Source: Kalmanozyma brasiliensis GHG001 (lineage: Eukaryota; Basidiomycota; Ustilaginomycetes; Ustilaginales). From it: DNA of 64,000 bases. The stretch's first letter is position 1. Each line of letters begins with the position of its first letter. The translations under genes and the position numbers were made by a program. The stretch covers positions 1,178,001 to 1,242,000 of the forward strand of contig NW_015961959.1 in the NCBI RefSeq assembly GCF_000497045.1. Direction: 5' to 3'. The notes under the pieces were generated by a model, which saw only the letters and a program-made list of their open reading frames with translations, ran no database searches and had not been told where the DNA came from. Shown one piece after another: positions 1 to 8,405 of this stretch.

Positions 1-337
1 CTGGTCTCGTTGACAGGGACAGGGTTTTTGATTGGTTTTATGAAGCAGTTCAAACAGATGTTCAAGCCCGTAAGGATCGCGTTTACGTTGGTGATGATCG
101 TAGCGTTTGTCATGGTGTGGGTGTCCGTGTTTGCCATTGGAAGCACCGTACTCGCCATCATCTTTGTCATTGTCCTATAGTAAGTTCGAACCGGATCCGA
201 CCTCTGGAGCGATACGAGACGGAAGCTGACACTCTTCTTGCGTGCGTTCGAACAGCGTCGCCTTCCTGCTCTACTCGCTGAGCTACATCCCATGGTGCAT
301 CGACTTTATCAAGCGCATGTTCAGCAAGCTCTTCTGA
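1..337 (+). CDS. SFT2: SFT2-like Golgi vesicle transport protein, 3' part (cut by window edge)
   Basis: The window opens inside an open frame (frame 1) with hydrophobic helices and the KQFKQMFKPVR-type loop of the Got1/Sft2 family. It continues through an intron at 180-255 (GTAAGT donor, AACAG acceptor) into a second exon encoding YSLSYIPWCIDF and ending at TGA 335-337. The LSYIP segment close to the C-terminus is the family's characteristic end. Family knowledge: Sft2 is a small four-TM protein of Golgi membranes that helps endosome-to-Golgi vesicle fusion. The N-terminus and start codon lie outside the window. The splice keeps the frame (TA|C gives Tyr), so I am fairly sure of the intron. 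A related Got1-type protein is the main alternative. Confidence 0.75.
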
Positions 338-1062
338 GCGCCAGATGCTGTCTCGCTCCATGTCAATCACGAGACGTCTTCTGGCTCGCCTCGAGAGATC
401 CAGGCTGAGTGTAGACTGCACGTCCACCGCAAGCAACGTCTTCCTTCAGCCGTCCTCGACTGTATCTTTAGTCACGTAATACTCTGCATCTCAGTCACTG
501 ACATGCTTCCTCGTTGATCCAAGTTGACACCAGCCGCCAAGAAAGCTGAGAGCAGCTCTATGAGCGATGAATGGCCTTTTTTCAAGCTGTTAGATTGAAT
601 GCATCACACGCTCCTCGCGTCCAACCAAAGCGGCAGTCGGCCTTTTTGACGTGCAGCGGCCAAAAGCAGAGAGGCGGGGAAGAGGAAACGAAGCTGCTCG
701 AGAGGGTCCTTTGCTCGCTTACTTCTCTTTTCCCAACACCATCCCATCCAGGCATCGACCCAGCGCAGACCCGCTCAAACGTGGTCGTCAGCCCTTCGCA
801 ACTACGAGATCGTCCTTCTCTCTCTCTCTCCTCGCTTCCTGCTTCGAAGCGGCATCCTGACGTCGGTAGACCACCGGCCAAACGCCTACGAACCGCTGAG
901 CTCAGCATCCATTATACGTTTGCATCAGCCGAATCACCCAGCACAGTGCATCACTTCGAAGCACACTCTCTATTCCGTTATCAAGCTCTGCTCTTTCTCG
1001 CTCGCTCTTCACGCTCGCTCTCGGAAGGCTTCTGCATGTACCCGTAACATCGACGACCCAGC
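338..1062. other. intergenic, 5' region of ERT1-like gene
   Basis: This stretch lies between the SFT2 stop and the ERT1-like start. It holds pyrimidine-rich runs (CTCTCTCT around 810-835), typical of smut promoters and leaders. I see no supported gene; short frames on both strands lack family motifs. Confidence 0.5.
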
Positions 1063-3156
1063 ATGTCCGGCGCCAACGGCAACAACTCGGCGCCTCGCGT
1101 GCCGTCATTTGCGCCCGGTTCGACACCGAGCTATTCACTGCCACCACATCCATCTACCACCAACTCGCAACGGCAGCAGAGTCCTGCATCGCACGCAGCA
1201 GCCTCCACCCTGGCTGCTCTCGCTTCCAGTCCGCCCGCTAGCCACAGCACGCCCACTCCTCGGAATCCGCAAGACTCGACATCCTTGGCTTCCTCGTCGA
1301 CAGCGCAAAACGCGCGCCCCACCCAGGCATCCACGTTGAAGCAAAGCTTGTACTCGAATGCGCCGTCTTCATCCTCGAAGGCTGCTGTCGCCGCGACCAG
1401 TAAATCGCCGTCCGGCTCTCCGCTCAAGAAGGAACTCGACATGAACTCCAAGACGGCTCCATTCCCCGCCTCTACTTCCACGCCAACCAAAACTGCGTCC
1501 TCGACCGCAGGAGGCCCTGCATCGACGTCAAAGGAGTCCAGTGCAAGCAAGCGCAAGAAGGCCAACCGAGCCTGCCTCCATTGCCAGAAGGCGCACCTAA
1601 CCTGTGACGATTCGCGGCCATGCATCCGCTGCGTCAAGAAGGGGCTGGCAGATTCGTGTATGGATGGCCACCGCAAGAAGGCCAAGTATCTGCTGGATGA
1701 TGACGAGCTGGAAGAGCTCAAACGCCAGAAGGATGCCAAGAAAGCGGCCAAGCAGGCAGCCCAGAAGACCAGCACTGCCTCGAAGCAGCAACAGGCGTCC
1801 AAAGCATCGCGGCAGGACACGGCTTCGACAGCACAGCAGGCCTCTACGTCTCCTCCTGAAAGGGCATCGGCGGTCAGCAACATCTTTGATCAGATGACAG
1901 GTGGTATCCCAACACCAAGCTCCTCTGGCCACGGTCCTTCTCCGCATCAGCACGATTACCTTTCGAGTAACACGTTCGACTCTTCCAATGGCGGCGACAT
2001 TGCTGCTTCGAACAGCAATGGCAATGCGCCAATGGACCTTTCGTTCGACCCCTCGACTCACAATTTTGGCAGTGAGGCGACGAGTCTCGAGTATTCCATC
2101 CTGTCTTCCATGCTCAATGGTACCGATCTGCAGCTGCTGGGTCCAACCGGAGCAAGTCCCGACTTCCAGACCTCGCCTGCAGTCGGCGTGATGGATGGAT
2201 GGAACATCGCCAGTGGAGGGCTGGATGCGATTCTCAACCTCGGCATGCAGCAGAACCAGATCCCGGGCGCCGGCGGCATGGACACGGCAGCAGCGACCTA
2301 CAGCGACACGGCGGGCATGAACGCATACGCAGACACGCAGCCCATCACCGGACTGAGCGAAGTCGGTGGAGATGGAGCCTTCAATGCGCTCGAAGTGCCT
2401 AGTCCCAAGCCGGCGATGATGGAGGAGCCTACCATCCTCAGCGAAGCACAGCAGGGCAGCAGCAACAACCAAGTCGACCTGGGCTCCTCCTCGCAGCGCT
2501 CCACATCGAACGAACCCGTTGCGGACATCAACAAAGCCATCGCCTCTCGTCGCGTCGCCCGTCAACAACAGGACACGATCTGGCGCGCACGCATCGCCAA
2601 AACCTATCGCGACAACACGGCCCCTTTCCCTTACCCCGAGGGCTACCACTTCCTCATCAAATACGTCACGTCCAAGTTCGAAAAGCAAGATGTGCTACGC
2701 ATCGTTCGAGCGCTGGCCATCTTCCGACCCTCGCTCATTGCTCTCCAAATGCCTCTGACCGAGGAAGACGAGTCGTTCGTCGAGCGTTCCTTCCAGCGCA
2801 CAATGTTGGAGTTTGAAAAGCTCATCAGCTTTTCCGGCACGCCGACGGTGGTCTGGCGCCGTACGTGTGAGATCTGCGTCGTCGGGGCCGAGTTCTGCAT
2901 GCTCACCCAGTGGTCTAAGGACCAGCTGATGGGGAGACGGATCTACGAGTTTATGGATAAGAACTCGACCTTGGACTACTGGGAGAAGTTTGCATTGCAT
3001 GCGTTCGAAAATACCACGCAGAGCGTCATGACGACGTGCACGCTGGTCAAGCCGGATGGCAAGCTGGTGCCGTGTGCTTGGAGCTTCACGATTAAGAGGG
3101 ATATCTTTGATCTGCCCAGTTTGGTGGTGGGGAACTTTCTGCCGATATTGTCGTAG
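1063..3156 (+). CDS. ERT1: Zn2Cys6 plus PAS transcription factor, ERT1/RDS2 (AcuK) type
   Basis: This is a single-exon 697-residue protein. A Ser/Ala/Thr-rich disordered N-terminus precedes a fungal binuclear zinc cluster at residues 171-199, with spacing C-X2-C-X6-C-X5-C-X2-C-X8-C and the signature AHLTCDDSRPC. A basic linker (RKKAKYL) and an acidic/Lys coiled segment follow. A long low-complexity middle leads to a C-terminal PAS-like domain at about 570-697 (GTPTVVWRRTCEICVV...FTIKRDI...). This zinc-cluster signature plus C-terminal PAS is diagnostic of the ERT1/RDS2/AcuK/AcuM family, which activates gluconeogenesis and non-fermentable-carbon genes in fungi. Whether this is the ERT1 or the sister AcuM-type member cannot be settled here. 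The start at ATG 1063 is the first in-frame Met. Confidence 0.85.
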   Translation: MSGANGNNSAPRVPSFAPGSTPSYSLPPHPSTTNSQRQQSPASHAAASTLAALASSPPASHSTPTPRNPQDSTSLASSSTAQNARPTQASTLKQSLYSNAPSSSSKAAVAATSKSPSGSPLKKELDMNSKTAPFPASTSTPTKTASSTAGGPASTSKESSASKRKKANRACLHCQKAHLTCDDSRPCIRCVKKGLADSCMDGHRKKAKYLLDDDELEELKRQKDAKKAAKQAAQKTSTASKQQQASKASRQDTASTAQQASTSPPERASAVSNIFDQMTGGIPTPSSSGHGPSPHQHDYLSSNTFDSSNGGDIAASNSNGNAPMDLSFDPSTHNFGSEATSLEYSILSSMLNGTDLQLLGPTGASPDFQTSPAVGVMDGWNIASGGLDAILNLGMQQNQIPGAGGMDTAAATYSDTAGMNAYADTQPITGLSEVGGDGAFNALEVPSPKPAMMEEPTILSEAQQGSSNNQVDLGSSSQRSTSNEPVADINKAIASRRVARQQQDTIWRARIAKTYRDNTAPFPYPEGYHFLIKYVTSKFEKQDVLRIVRALAIFRPSLIALQMPLTEEDESFVERSFQRTMLEFEKLISFSGTPTVVWRRTCEICVVGAEFCMLTQWSKDQLMGRRIYEFMDKNSTLDYWEKFALHAFENTTQSVMTTCTLVKPDGKLVPCAWSFTIKRDIFDLPSLVVGNFLPILS

Positions 3157-3472
3157 TTCTGTCGCCACCGCCTTAAGCGCGCATGCGAGCTCGATGTGAC
3201 TCTCGCCAGATCCATCACGACAGTGGAAATCATTGCGAACTCGATCTCACTTTCATTTGCTGCGCGATCTTCGAACGTTGGTCCCACCAAACCTTGTGCG
3301 CAAAGAAGCCCGCGCAGCGCAAAGAAGCGCAGAGAATCCTGAGCAGAAGGGGCGGGCTTCATAGTTATAAAGCTCCCGTCTGGGCGTCTTGCTTCCTGCC
3401 TTTCCCCCTCACACCACACAGAGAAACAAGCATCGTCTTCTTCTCCAAGTCAACTCATCCGATCTCTACACC
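3157..3472. other. intergenic, short promoter
   Basis: This is the 3' UTR of the ERT1-like gene plus the promoter of the next gene. It includes a TATAAA at 3366-3371. Nothing else is supported. Confidence 0.5.
3366..3371 (+). promoter_or_regulatory. candidate TATA box
   Basis: TATAAA lies about 100 bp upstream of the ATG at 3473, in a short gap with no coding signal. Its position fits a core promoter for the small two-exon gene. Confidence 0.45.
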
Positions 3473-3797
3473 ATGTCGTCTTCCTCGTCCTCTGCCCCAC
3501 TCACTCAGTACGACAAGGGCATGCTCAAGACCAGTAAGTCGCGCCGCTTTCCTCTCGGGTCGTCGTCTCTTGTACAAGGTCCTGACCATCCATACCTCAC
3601 CAGTGATGAAAACGCAGATCGACCAGGCCATCACCCAAACCTATCAGCTCGAGATGCAGGCGTTGGCTGTCATCGCCAAGTTAGACGTCCGGAACGAGTC
3701 TCTTCAAGCTGCGGAGGAGGCAGAGATGCATGCTCAGAGCATGAGGAAGCACTGGTTGACTGTCCGCTCGCAGCTCGACCAAGAGCCTTCCAAGTGA
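3473..3797 (+). CDS. small coiled-coil protein, two exons, unknown
   Basis: Exon 1 (3473-3533) encodes MSSSSSSAPLTQYDKGMLKT. A canonical intron (3534-3603; GTAAGT donor, ACCAG acceptor) is followed by exon 2 (3604-3797), ending in TGA. The joined protein is about 84 residues, mostly one amphipathic helix rich in Gln, Glu and Ala (TYQLEMQALAVIAKLDVRNE). The splice restores an in-frame Met-Met-Lys and the TATA box upstream supports expression. I do not recognise the family. The size and helix resemble small subunits of multiprotein complexes (DASH or BLOC-1 type), but there is no diagnostic motif, so no function is given. Confidence 0.6.
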
Positions 3798-4229
3798 GCA
3801 CGGAGAGCAGCTTCGTGCGCCCTCAGGAGTCACATCCGATGGGCGCCGCTCCCAATCTTTCCGCTCTACGTAAATCATTGACGTCTAATGTCGAAGCCGG
3901 CACGAGGGGTTGCCATTCGAATGTCAAATGTTACCATCGTGTATGTGTCCGTGCGCAGCGGGAAGGGCAGAACACCGTTTGGCTGAGTCACGTTGTGTGA
4001 TTCGATTCGGGATGGCCGATTCTAGGGCGGTGCCACTGGATGATGGCTGAGTGTGACTTCAGAGAAGTACCACACGTCTCGACTAGGAGAATCAGGTGTG
4101 GCTTGAGACGCATATAAGGATCTCTGCTTGGCTGAGTCGACGTTTCCCATTTCCCGTTTCCCCCACACCATTCAGATCGCCACGCCGATCTCATCTTCAG
4201 AGCATCGCCATCCTTCCTTCTCTACAGCG
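3798..4229. other. intergenic, promoter of small gene at 4230
   Basis: No coding signal. A TATAAG lies at 4113-4118 and a pyrimidine-rich leader at 4140-4220. Confidence 0.5.
4113..4118 (+). promoter_or_regulatory. candidate TATA box
   Basis: TATAAG sits about 115 bp upstream of the ATG at 4230 and is followed by a CT-rich leader. Confidence 0.4.
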
Positions 4230-4854
4230 ATGGCCTCCCAGACCAACGCCGAGAATGGCCGAATCCGGGCGATCAAGATTGTTCGAGCTGCCGGCGCTGA
4301 CGCACAAGCTGCCAACGTAAAGGGCGAATCCAGCACCAGACGTCGAAGTCAGATCGTCGACGAGATCAGCGCTCTACACAAGCATCGAAGTGATCTCAAG
4401 TCCCTGAAGGCGAAGCAGGACAACGTCCGCGTTGACGCCGCTGCAGCCGAGTCGGTCCTTCACGCGTTCAACACCGATCCAGTGGCGCTGCGCTTCCGGG
4501 AGTTGAAGCCCGAGATGTTTCGTAAGTAGTCGTTGCCCTCATACATCTCGTCTGCATCTTCGAGGTCACAGTCTGACACACAGAAGTCTCTCGATGTCCA
4601 CGTCAGCTCCTCACTTGCAGCAAGACTTGTCCATGCTGCAGGAGCTGGATCGCAACATGCTTTCTTTGTGCGCGCAACACTCCCTTGGACTGCCGACCGA
4701 TGGCAAGCTCGAACGCGTCGCTAGTCGCGCGCAGTTCGACACCTTGAACATGATCATGCGTATCACTTCGCACTCGCCTGAGCTGCAGCTCCACTACTTG
4801 AAGAGGATGAGAGATGGCATCAAGGACGACAATCGCGCTCGCAAGAAGGACTAA
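4230..4854 (+). CDS. small helical protein, two or more exons, unknown; splice junction unresolved
   Basis: Exon 1 starts at ATG 4230 (MASQTNAENGRIRAIKIV) and reads about 97 codons through a charged helical segment (DEISALHKHRSDLKSLKAK) to a strong GTAAGT donor at 4522. The downstream exon, ending TAA at 4852-4854, is clearly coding (LQQDLSMLQELDRNML; LHYLKRMRDGIKDDN) and reaches back to about 4585. The obvious CACACAG acceptor at 4583 puts it out of frame with the GTAAGT donor by one base. Frame is kept if the donor is GTAGTC at 4526, or if the acceptor is the weaker GAG ending at 4564. Total length is about 180 residues. I do not recognise the family. Confidence 0.5.
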
Positions 4855-5066
4855 GTGATGTGTGATGACGGCGCTACCCACTTTTGTACCACAATTTCGG
4901 GCCACTTTTGTGCAATTCCATCTGTTTTCCAGACCCTGACGCACGGTGCAACTGCGAGAAGATTTGACCCTGCACCCAGGCATCGTTGAGATCTTCCATC
5001 TGCCCCACCACCACCGCCTGCACCCTTCCTGCTTACCGTCACCCTGAACGAGGGCCACCATCAATC

Positions 5067-5792
5067 ATGCCGACAATCCTCCCCGCAGATCCGCCTCTGC
5101 GGCTGCAATCCATCTCGCTCACCGCCTTGTCCGCGGTCGGAACGCAATACCTCCTGTCCATCCCACCCTCCAACCAGCTGGACCTCTTCCGCACCGCCGC
5201 AACGCTCCTTCTCCCCACGCTCACCTTCAGCTTCCTCCAGAGCCGCTACATCACCCTGCAGCGCGCTGCCGCCCTCCGTCTCTCCCTACCCGCAACCGAG
5301 TTCAAAACCGCCATGAAGGCGCACACGATCCTCACCGCCACGGGCATGTCGACCATCTTCGCGATGCTCTGTTCCACCGCTCTGCTGTCCAACTTGCCGC
5401 TGCTGTATTCTCGACTCATGCAGGGTGATGTAGCCTCCTGGGTCAGGGGAGTGGAAAGGCCAGTGAGCTGGTTCTTCGCGACGGTGAATCTGACCATTGT
5501 CATCGTGTGCTGGGCGATGATGTTCACCCAAGAGCCCATGACATTCACGTTCGAGCGTACGGTAAAGGACGACGAGGTGCCATTGGAGAAGCTCAAAAAG
5601 GGCAAGGGGTGGAAGAAGGTCTGCAGTACGTCGAGAAGACACGATGTTTGGGTGCAATCCGTCCACCTGCCCGGTGGGCAAGATGTGGGGGTGTTCGATA
5701 TGACCACCCGTCTGGCGTCCAATCACCCACTGTATAGCGCCGAGAAGGATACTCAACCCTCTGGACCCACATTGCGCATCTCACTGCCATAG
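5067..5792 (+). CDS. small integral membrane protein, unknown
   Basis: This 241-residue frame starts at the first true ATG (5067). Four hydrophobic helices are visible: about residues 14-32, 36-54, 82-107 and 130-156, the last including SWFFATVNLTIVIVCWAMMF. A charged cytosolic-looking stretch (DDEVPLEKLKKGKGWKK) follows. The frame then runs on in less convincing sequence to TAG 5790-5792. A GTACGT donor at 5626 with possible acceptor TATAG at 5737 would swap the last 50 residues, so the C-terminus is uncertain. Length and topology resemble small fungal four-TM proteins of unknown function. No catalytic motif is visible. Confidence 0.6.
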   Translation: MPTILPADPPLRLQSISLTALSAVGTQYLLSIPPSNQLDLFRTAATLLLPTLTFSFLQSRYITLQRAAALRLSLPATEFKTAMKAHTILTATGMSTIFAMLCSTALLSNLPLLYSRLMQGDVASWVRGVERPVSWFFATVNLTIVIVCWAMMFTQEPMTFTFERTVKDDEVPLEKLKKGKGWKKVCSTSRRHDVWVQSVHLPGGQDVGVFDMTTRLASNHPLYSAEKDTQPSGPTLRISLP

Positions 5793-5913
5793 ACCACGCC
5801 AATCACATCCAAAATTTCGGACATTCTTACTTGTGTTGACCTCACCTCAACCTAGGTTGACCAGCCAAAGATGTAAAACTTTCCGTTGAAGAGTGTACAG
5901 AGGGGGTGAAGAT

Positions 5914-7822
5914 TCACACCTCGACCTCATCGCAATCCAACCCCGGGTGAAGCGGTGACTCGTTGACGATGCACGCAAAGTCGGTGGGTGCTTTGCCCAG
6001 TGCGATCATGGGATGGTGCCACACACCGGGGTGGTATTGGATCGCCTGTTCGGATGTTGCTTCAAACACGCCGATGGTGTTCAGGTCCGGCCTGTCATCT
6101 GTGCGACACGAAGAGGATGGAGGTTGTGTCAGTACCAATTTGTTGGAGAGAATGTAATGGGCACGGGGTGAAAGGGCTACCTTTGGAATTGAGCGCGACA
6201 ACCACCAAGAAGCCCTCCTGCTTCCCACCAACAGGGACCATCGGGATGAATGCCTGCGTGGTAAACCGGTGTCGTTCGAGGAGCTTCACCTCGAACGGCA
6301 TCGTCGTCGCTGGATCGCAGCGGTACACGTGGATGTTCGTCCTCGCCCCTGCGTCCGTCGGGTAGTCGTTCACGATCTCGGCCAGGTTGAGGTACTTTTT
6401 CGCCGTGCCCTGATTGACCACCTTGAACGCCTTTTCCATTGGGTTGCGCGACGAGGGTCCATCGATCACCGCGCCGTACGGCGCAAAGGCCTCGCTGGTG
6501 AGCGGCGAAGCGGCAAGGAAGGTGCCATGCACCACGATGCCCATCGTCGTCGTCGGGGTAGAAGAAAGGGCACTTACGGGAGCGAATGGGTCGGATGTAG
6601 CCGACGGCAGAGGGTCTTGGATGTCCTGCGGCACGCTCACCGCTGGCAGGCTAGCCAGGGGGAGATTGGCAGCGAGGATCGGGGACGCACGACGACCATG
6701 CACCCGGAACCGCTTGATGCCGCCATCCGGATGCATCTTGACCATCACATGCGTGAAAGGGGTGGTGTTCTCGAGGAGTGGGAAGAAGTGTCGACGACCA
6801 GGACCGAGCTTCGTGCGCGAAAGGAGGGTGGTCCACTGGACGTCGGAGGTGCTGGGGATGGAAGGGGAGGTGTGGACGGTGCCGAGAATTTCGGTCGATT
6901 CGGGGAAGTTGCCCAGGAAGTGAGCTGTGTCGACTTCTGCATAGGAGAGGAAGCCCGACTCGCCACTGTACAAAGGAAGAAAATGCGTCAGTAGAAAGGT
7001 CGATATGGTCGAAAGGGGAAAGAAGGCGACTCACAGCTTGACAATCGACCAGTTGAAGTGACCTTTGCCTCTCGAACGGCGGGTCTCCCATCCATCGCCC
7101 ATATCTTTACCTCGTCCGGGCAAGATGATGTTGCTTCCAGCACCAAAGTGCTGGTCGTCCGTGAAGACCACCCTGGCGCCGTTCAAGCAGTGAGCGAGAT
7201 CGAGCACGTTCATCGCGGCATTATCCGTGCTGACCACCTCGCCTTCTCCCTGCCCCACCGGCGGTGGTGGAATCACACCGTACACTCGGAACCTCGCAAT
7301 TCCTCCATCCGGGATCATGTGCAGCTTGATATGCGTATACACCTTGTCACCTTTGCCCTGGGCGACCGTAAAGAGGTGCCTCTGGCTCGGCCCGCACGGT
7401 GAGACGGGGACGACGCATTCCCACCTCGCATCGTTCTCGGCCAGCGCGTTACCCGTCTCGCTCTCCTCCTGCGGCGTCAGTGCGAGCGCGTGGATCGAGA
7501 TCTCGGGCGCCTCGTTGCCGTTGAAGTTGGCCGTGTCGACGTCGAAGCCGACGAGCTGACCGCCTGCCTGCGGGCCAAGGCGCAGGATGACCCAGTCGTA
7601 GGTGGGGTTGTGACGACGCGTCTCCCAGCCGTCGAAGAGCGCGCCTTTGGGTCCGAATTGGCCCTTGAGCGAGGGAGCGGGACCGACTTTGAGGAGCGAG
7701 GAGGCGGGGGCAAACCACTCGTCTGAGGTGGAGAGGATGCGACCGCCAAGGGCGACCGAGGAGATCTCGGTCGAGGTGCTGCCTAGGACAGCATCGAATT
7801 GTTCCAGAGGAATGGCTGTCAT
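5914..7822 (-). CDS. bifunctional allantoicase / ureidoglycolate lyase fusion
   Basis: There are three exons: 7822-7035, 6965-6181 and 6098-5914. Both introns have GT-AG ends (7034-6966, 6180-6099) and keep frame, giving 585 residues. Residues 1 to about 355 are allantoicase, which hydrolyses allantoate to ureidoglycolate and urea. They hold two internal repeats, each with DGWETRR followed by W-x-I/V-(L/K)-L (Trp 66 and about 245), and two GGIxRFRVxG motifs. Met 404 onward is ureidoglycolate lyase, with an N-terminal LTSEAFAPYGAVID motif, an NIHVYRC segment and a C-terminal QYHPGVWHHPMIALG motif. Consecutive steps of allantoin catabolism are therefore on one chain, which would supply urea and glyoxylate when purines are the nitrogen source. 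The linker at about 356-403 is Ser/Pro/Thr-rich. Family knowledge: a comparable allantoicase/ureidoglycolate hydrolase fusion is known in Cryptococcus. Confidence 0.9.
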
Positions 7823-8405
7823 GATTCAACAGAGATGAAGAGGGTCGTAGTGGTGGTGGTGGTGGTGGGTGAGGAGGATGGACAGGAAGAAGAGAAACGG
7901 AAGAGATTGCGTGATGATCCCAGGTCAAGTCGGGCTTGTGCGAGCCAAGACCAACACAATCACACTCTATCTGGCCCGGGAAATCAGCCGAGCCTCCGCC
8001 CTTCCTTTCCTTTCTTCTCGCTTGACCTCTCCGCATGTTCTTCATTTCATCATGCGATCTGATCGTGACCTTCTCTGCACCATCTTCCGTAGCATCGACC
8101 ATATACGACACCATCGTGCGACGACTTGACCGTTCCAAGACGACAGAGCCACTGTGATGCTGCCCTCGGCCATCTCCGAAGCAGGCAGCGTGTTGGATTC
8201 GCGTCAGAATTCGGATAAGAATTTTGGACTTTGTTCGGCGTCCTCTTCGGCCTGCGGAAACTCGGCCGCGCTCTCATCTTGCTGCTCATCATCATCATCA
8301 CCGATCTGTCTTCAGCACTAAAATGCACTAGCATGCTCTCGATCCTTCCATTCGTACGACGATGCGATCGTTCTACAGCATGCTGTGTAGCCCTTACAGT
8401 TCGAT
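7823..8405. other. intergenic, promoter of the allantoicase fusion gene
   Basis: This holds the 5' region of the minus-strand allantoicase fusion and the 3' flank of the PAF-AH/HAD gene. A short TGG microsatellite lies at 7849-7868 and a CAT run at 8286-8301. No gene is supported. Confidence 0.5.
7849..7868. repeat. trinucleotide microsatellite (TGG)n
   Basis: About six consecutive TGG units lie just upstream of the allantoicase start, in non-coding sequence (5' UTR or promoter of the minus-strand gene). Confidence 0.7.

Noticed and set aside
180..255. GTTCGAACC in the SFT2 intron resembling a tRNA B box
   Set aside because: The upstream sequence is coding and no tRNA cloverleaf can be formed around it.
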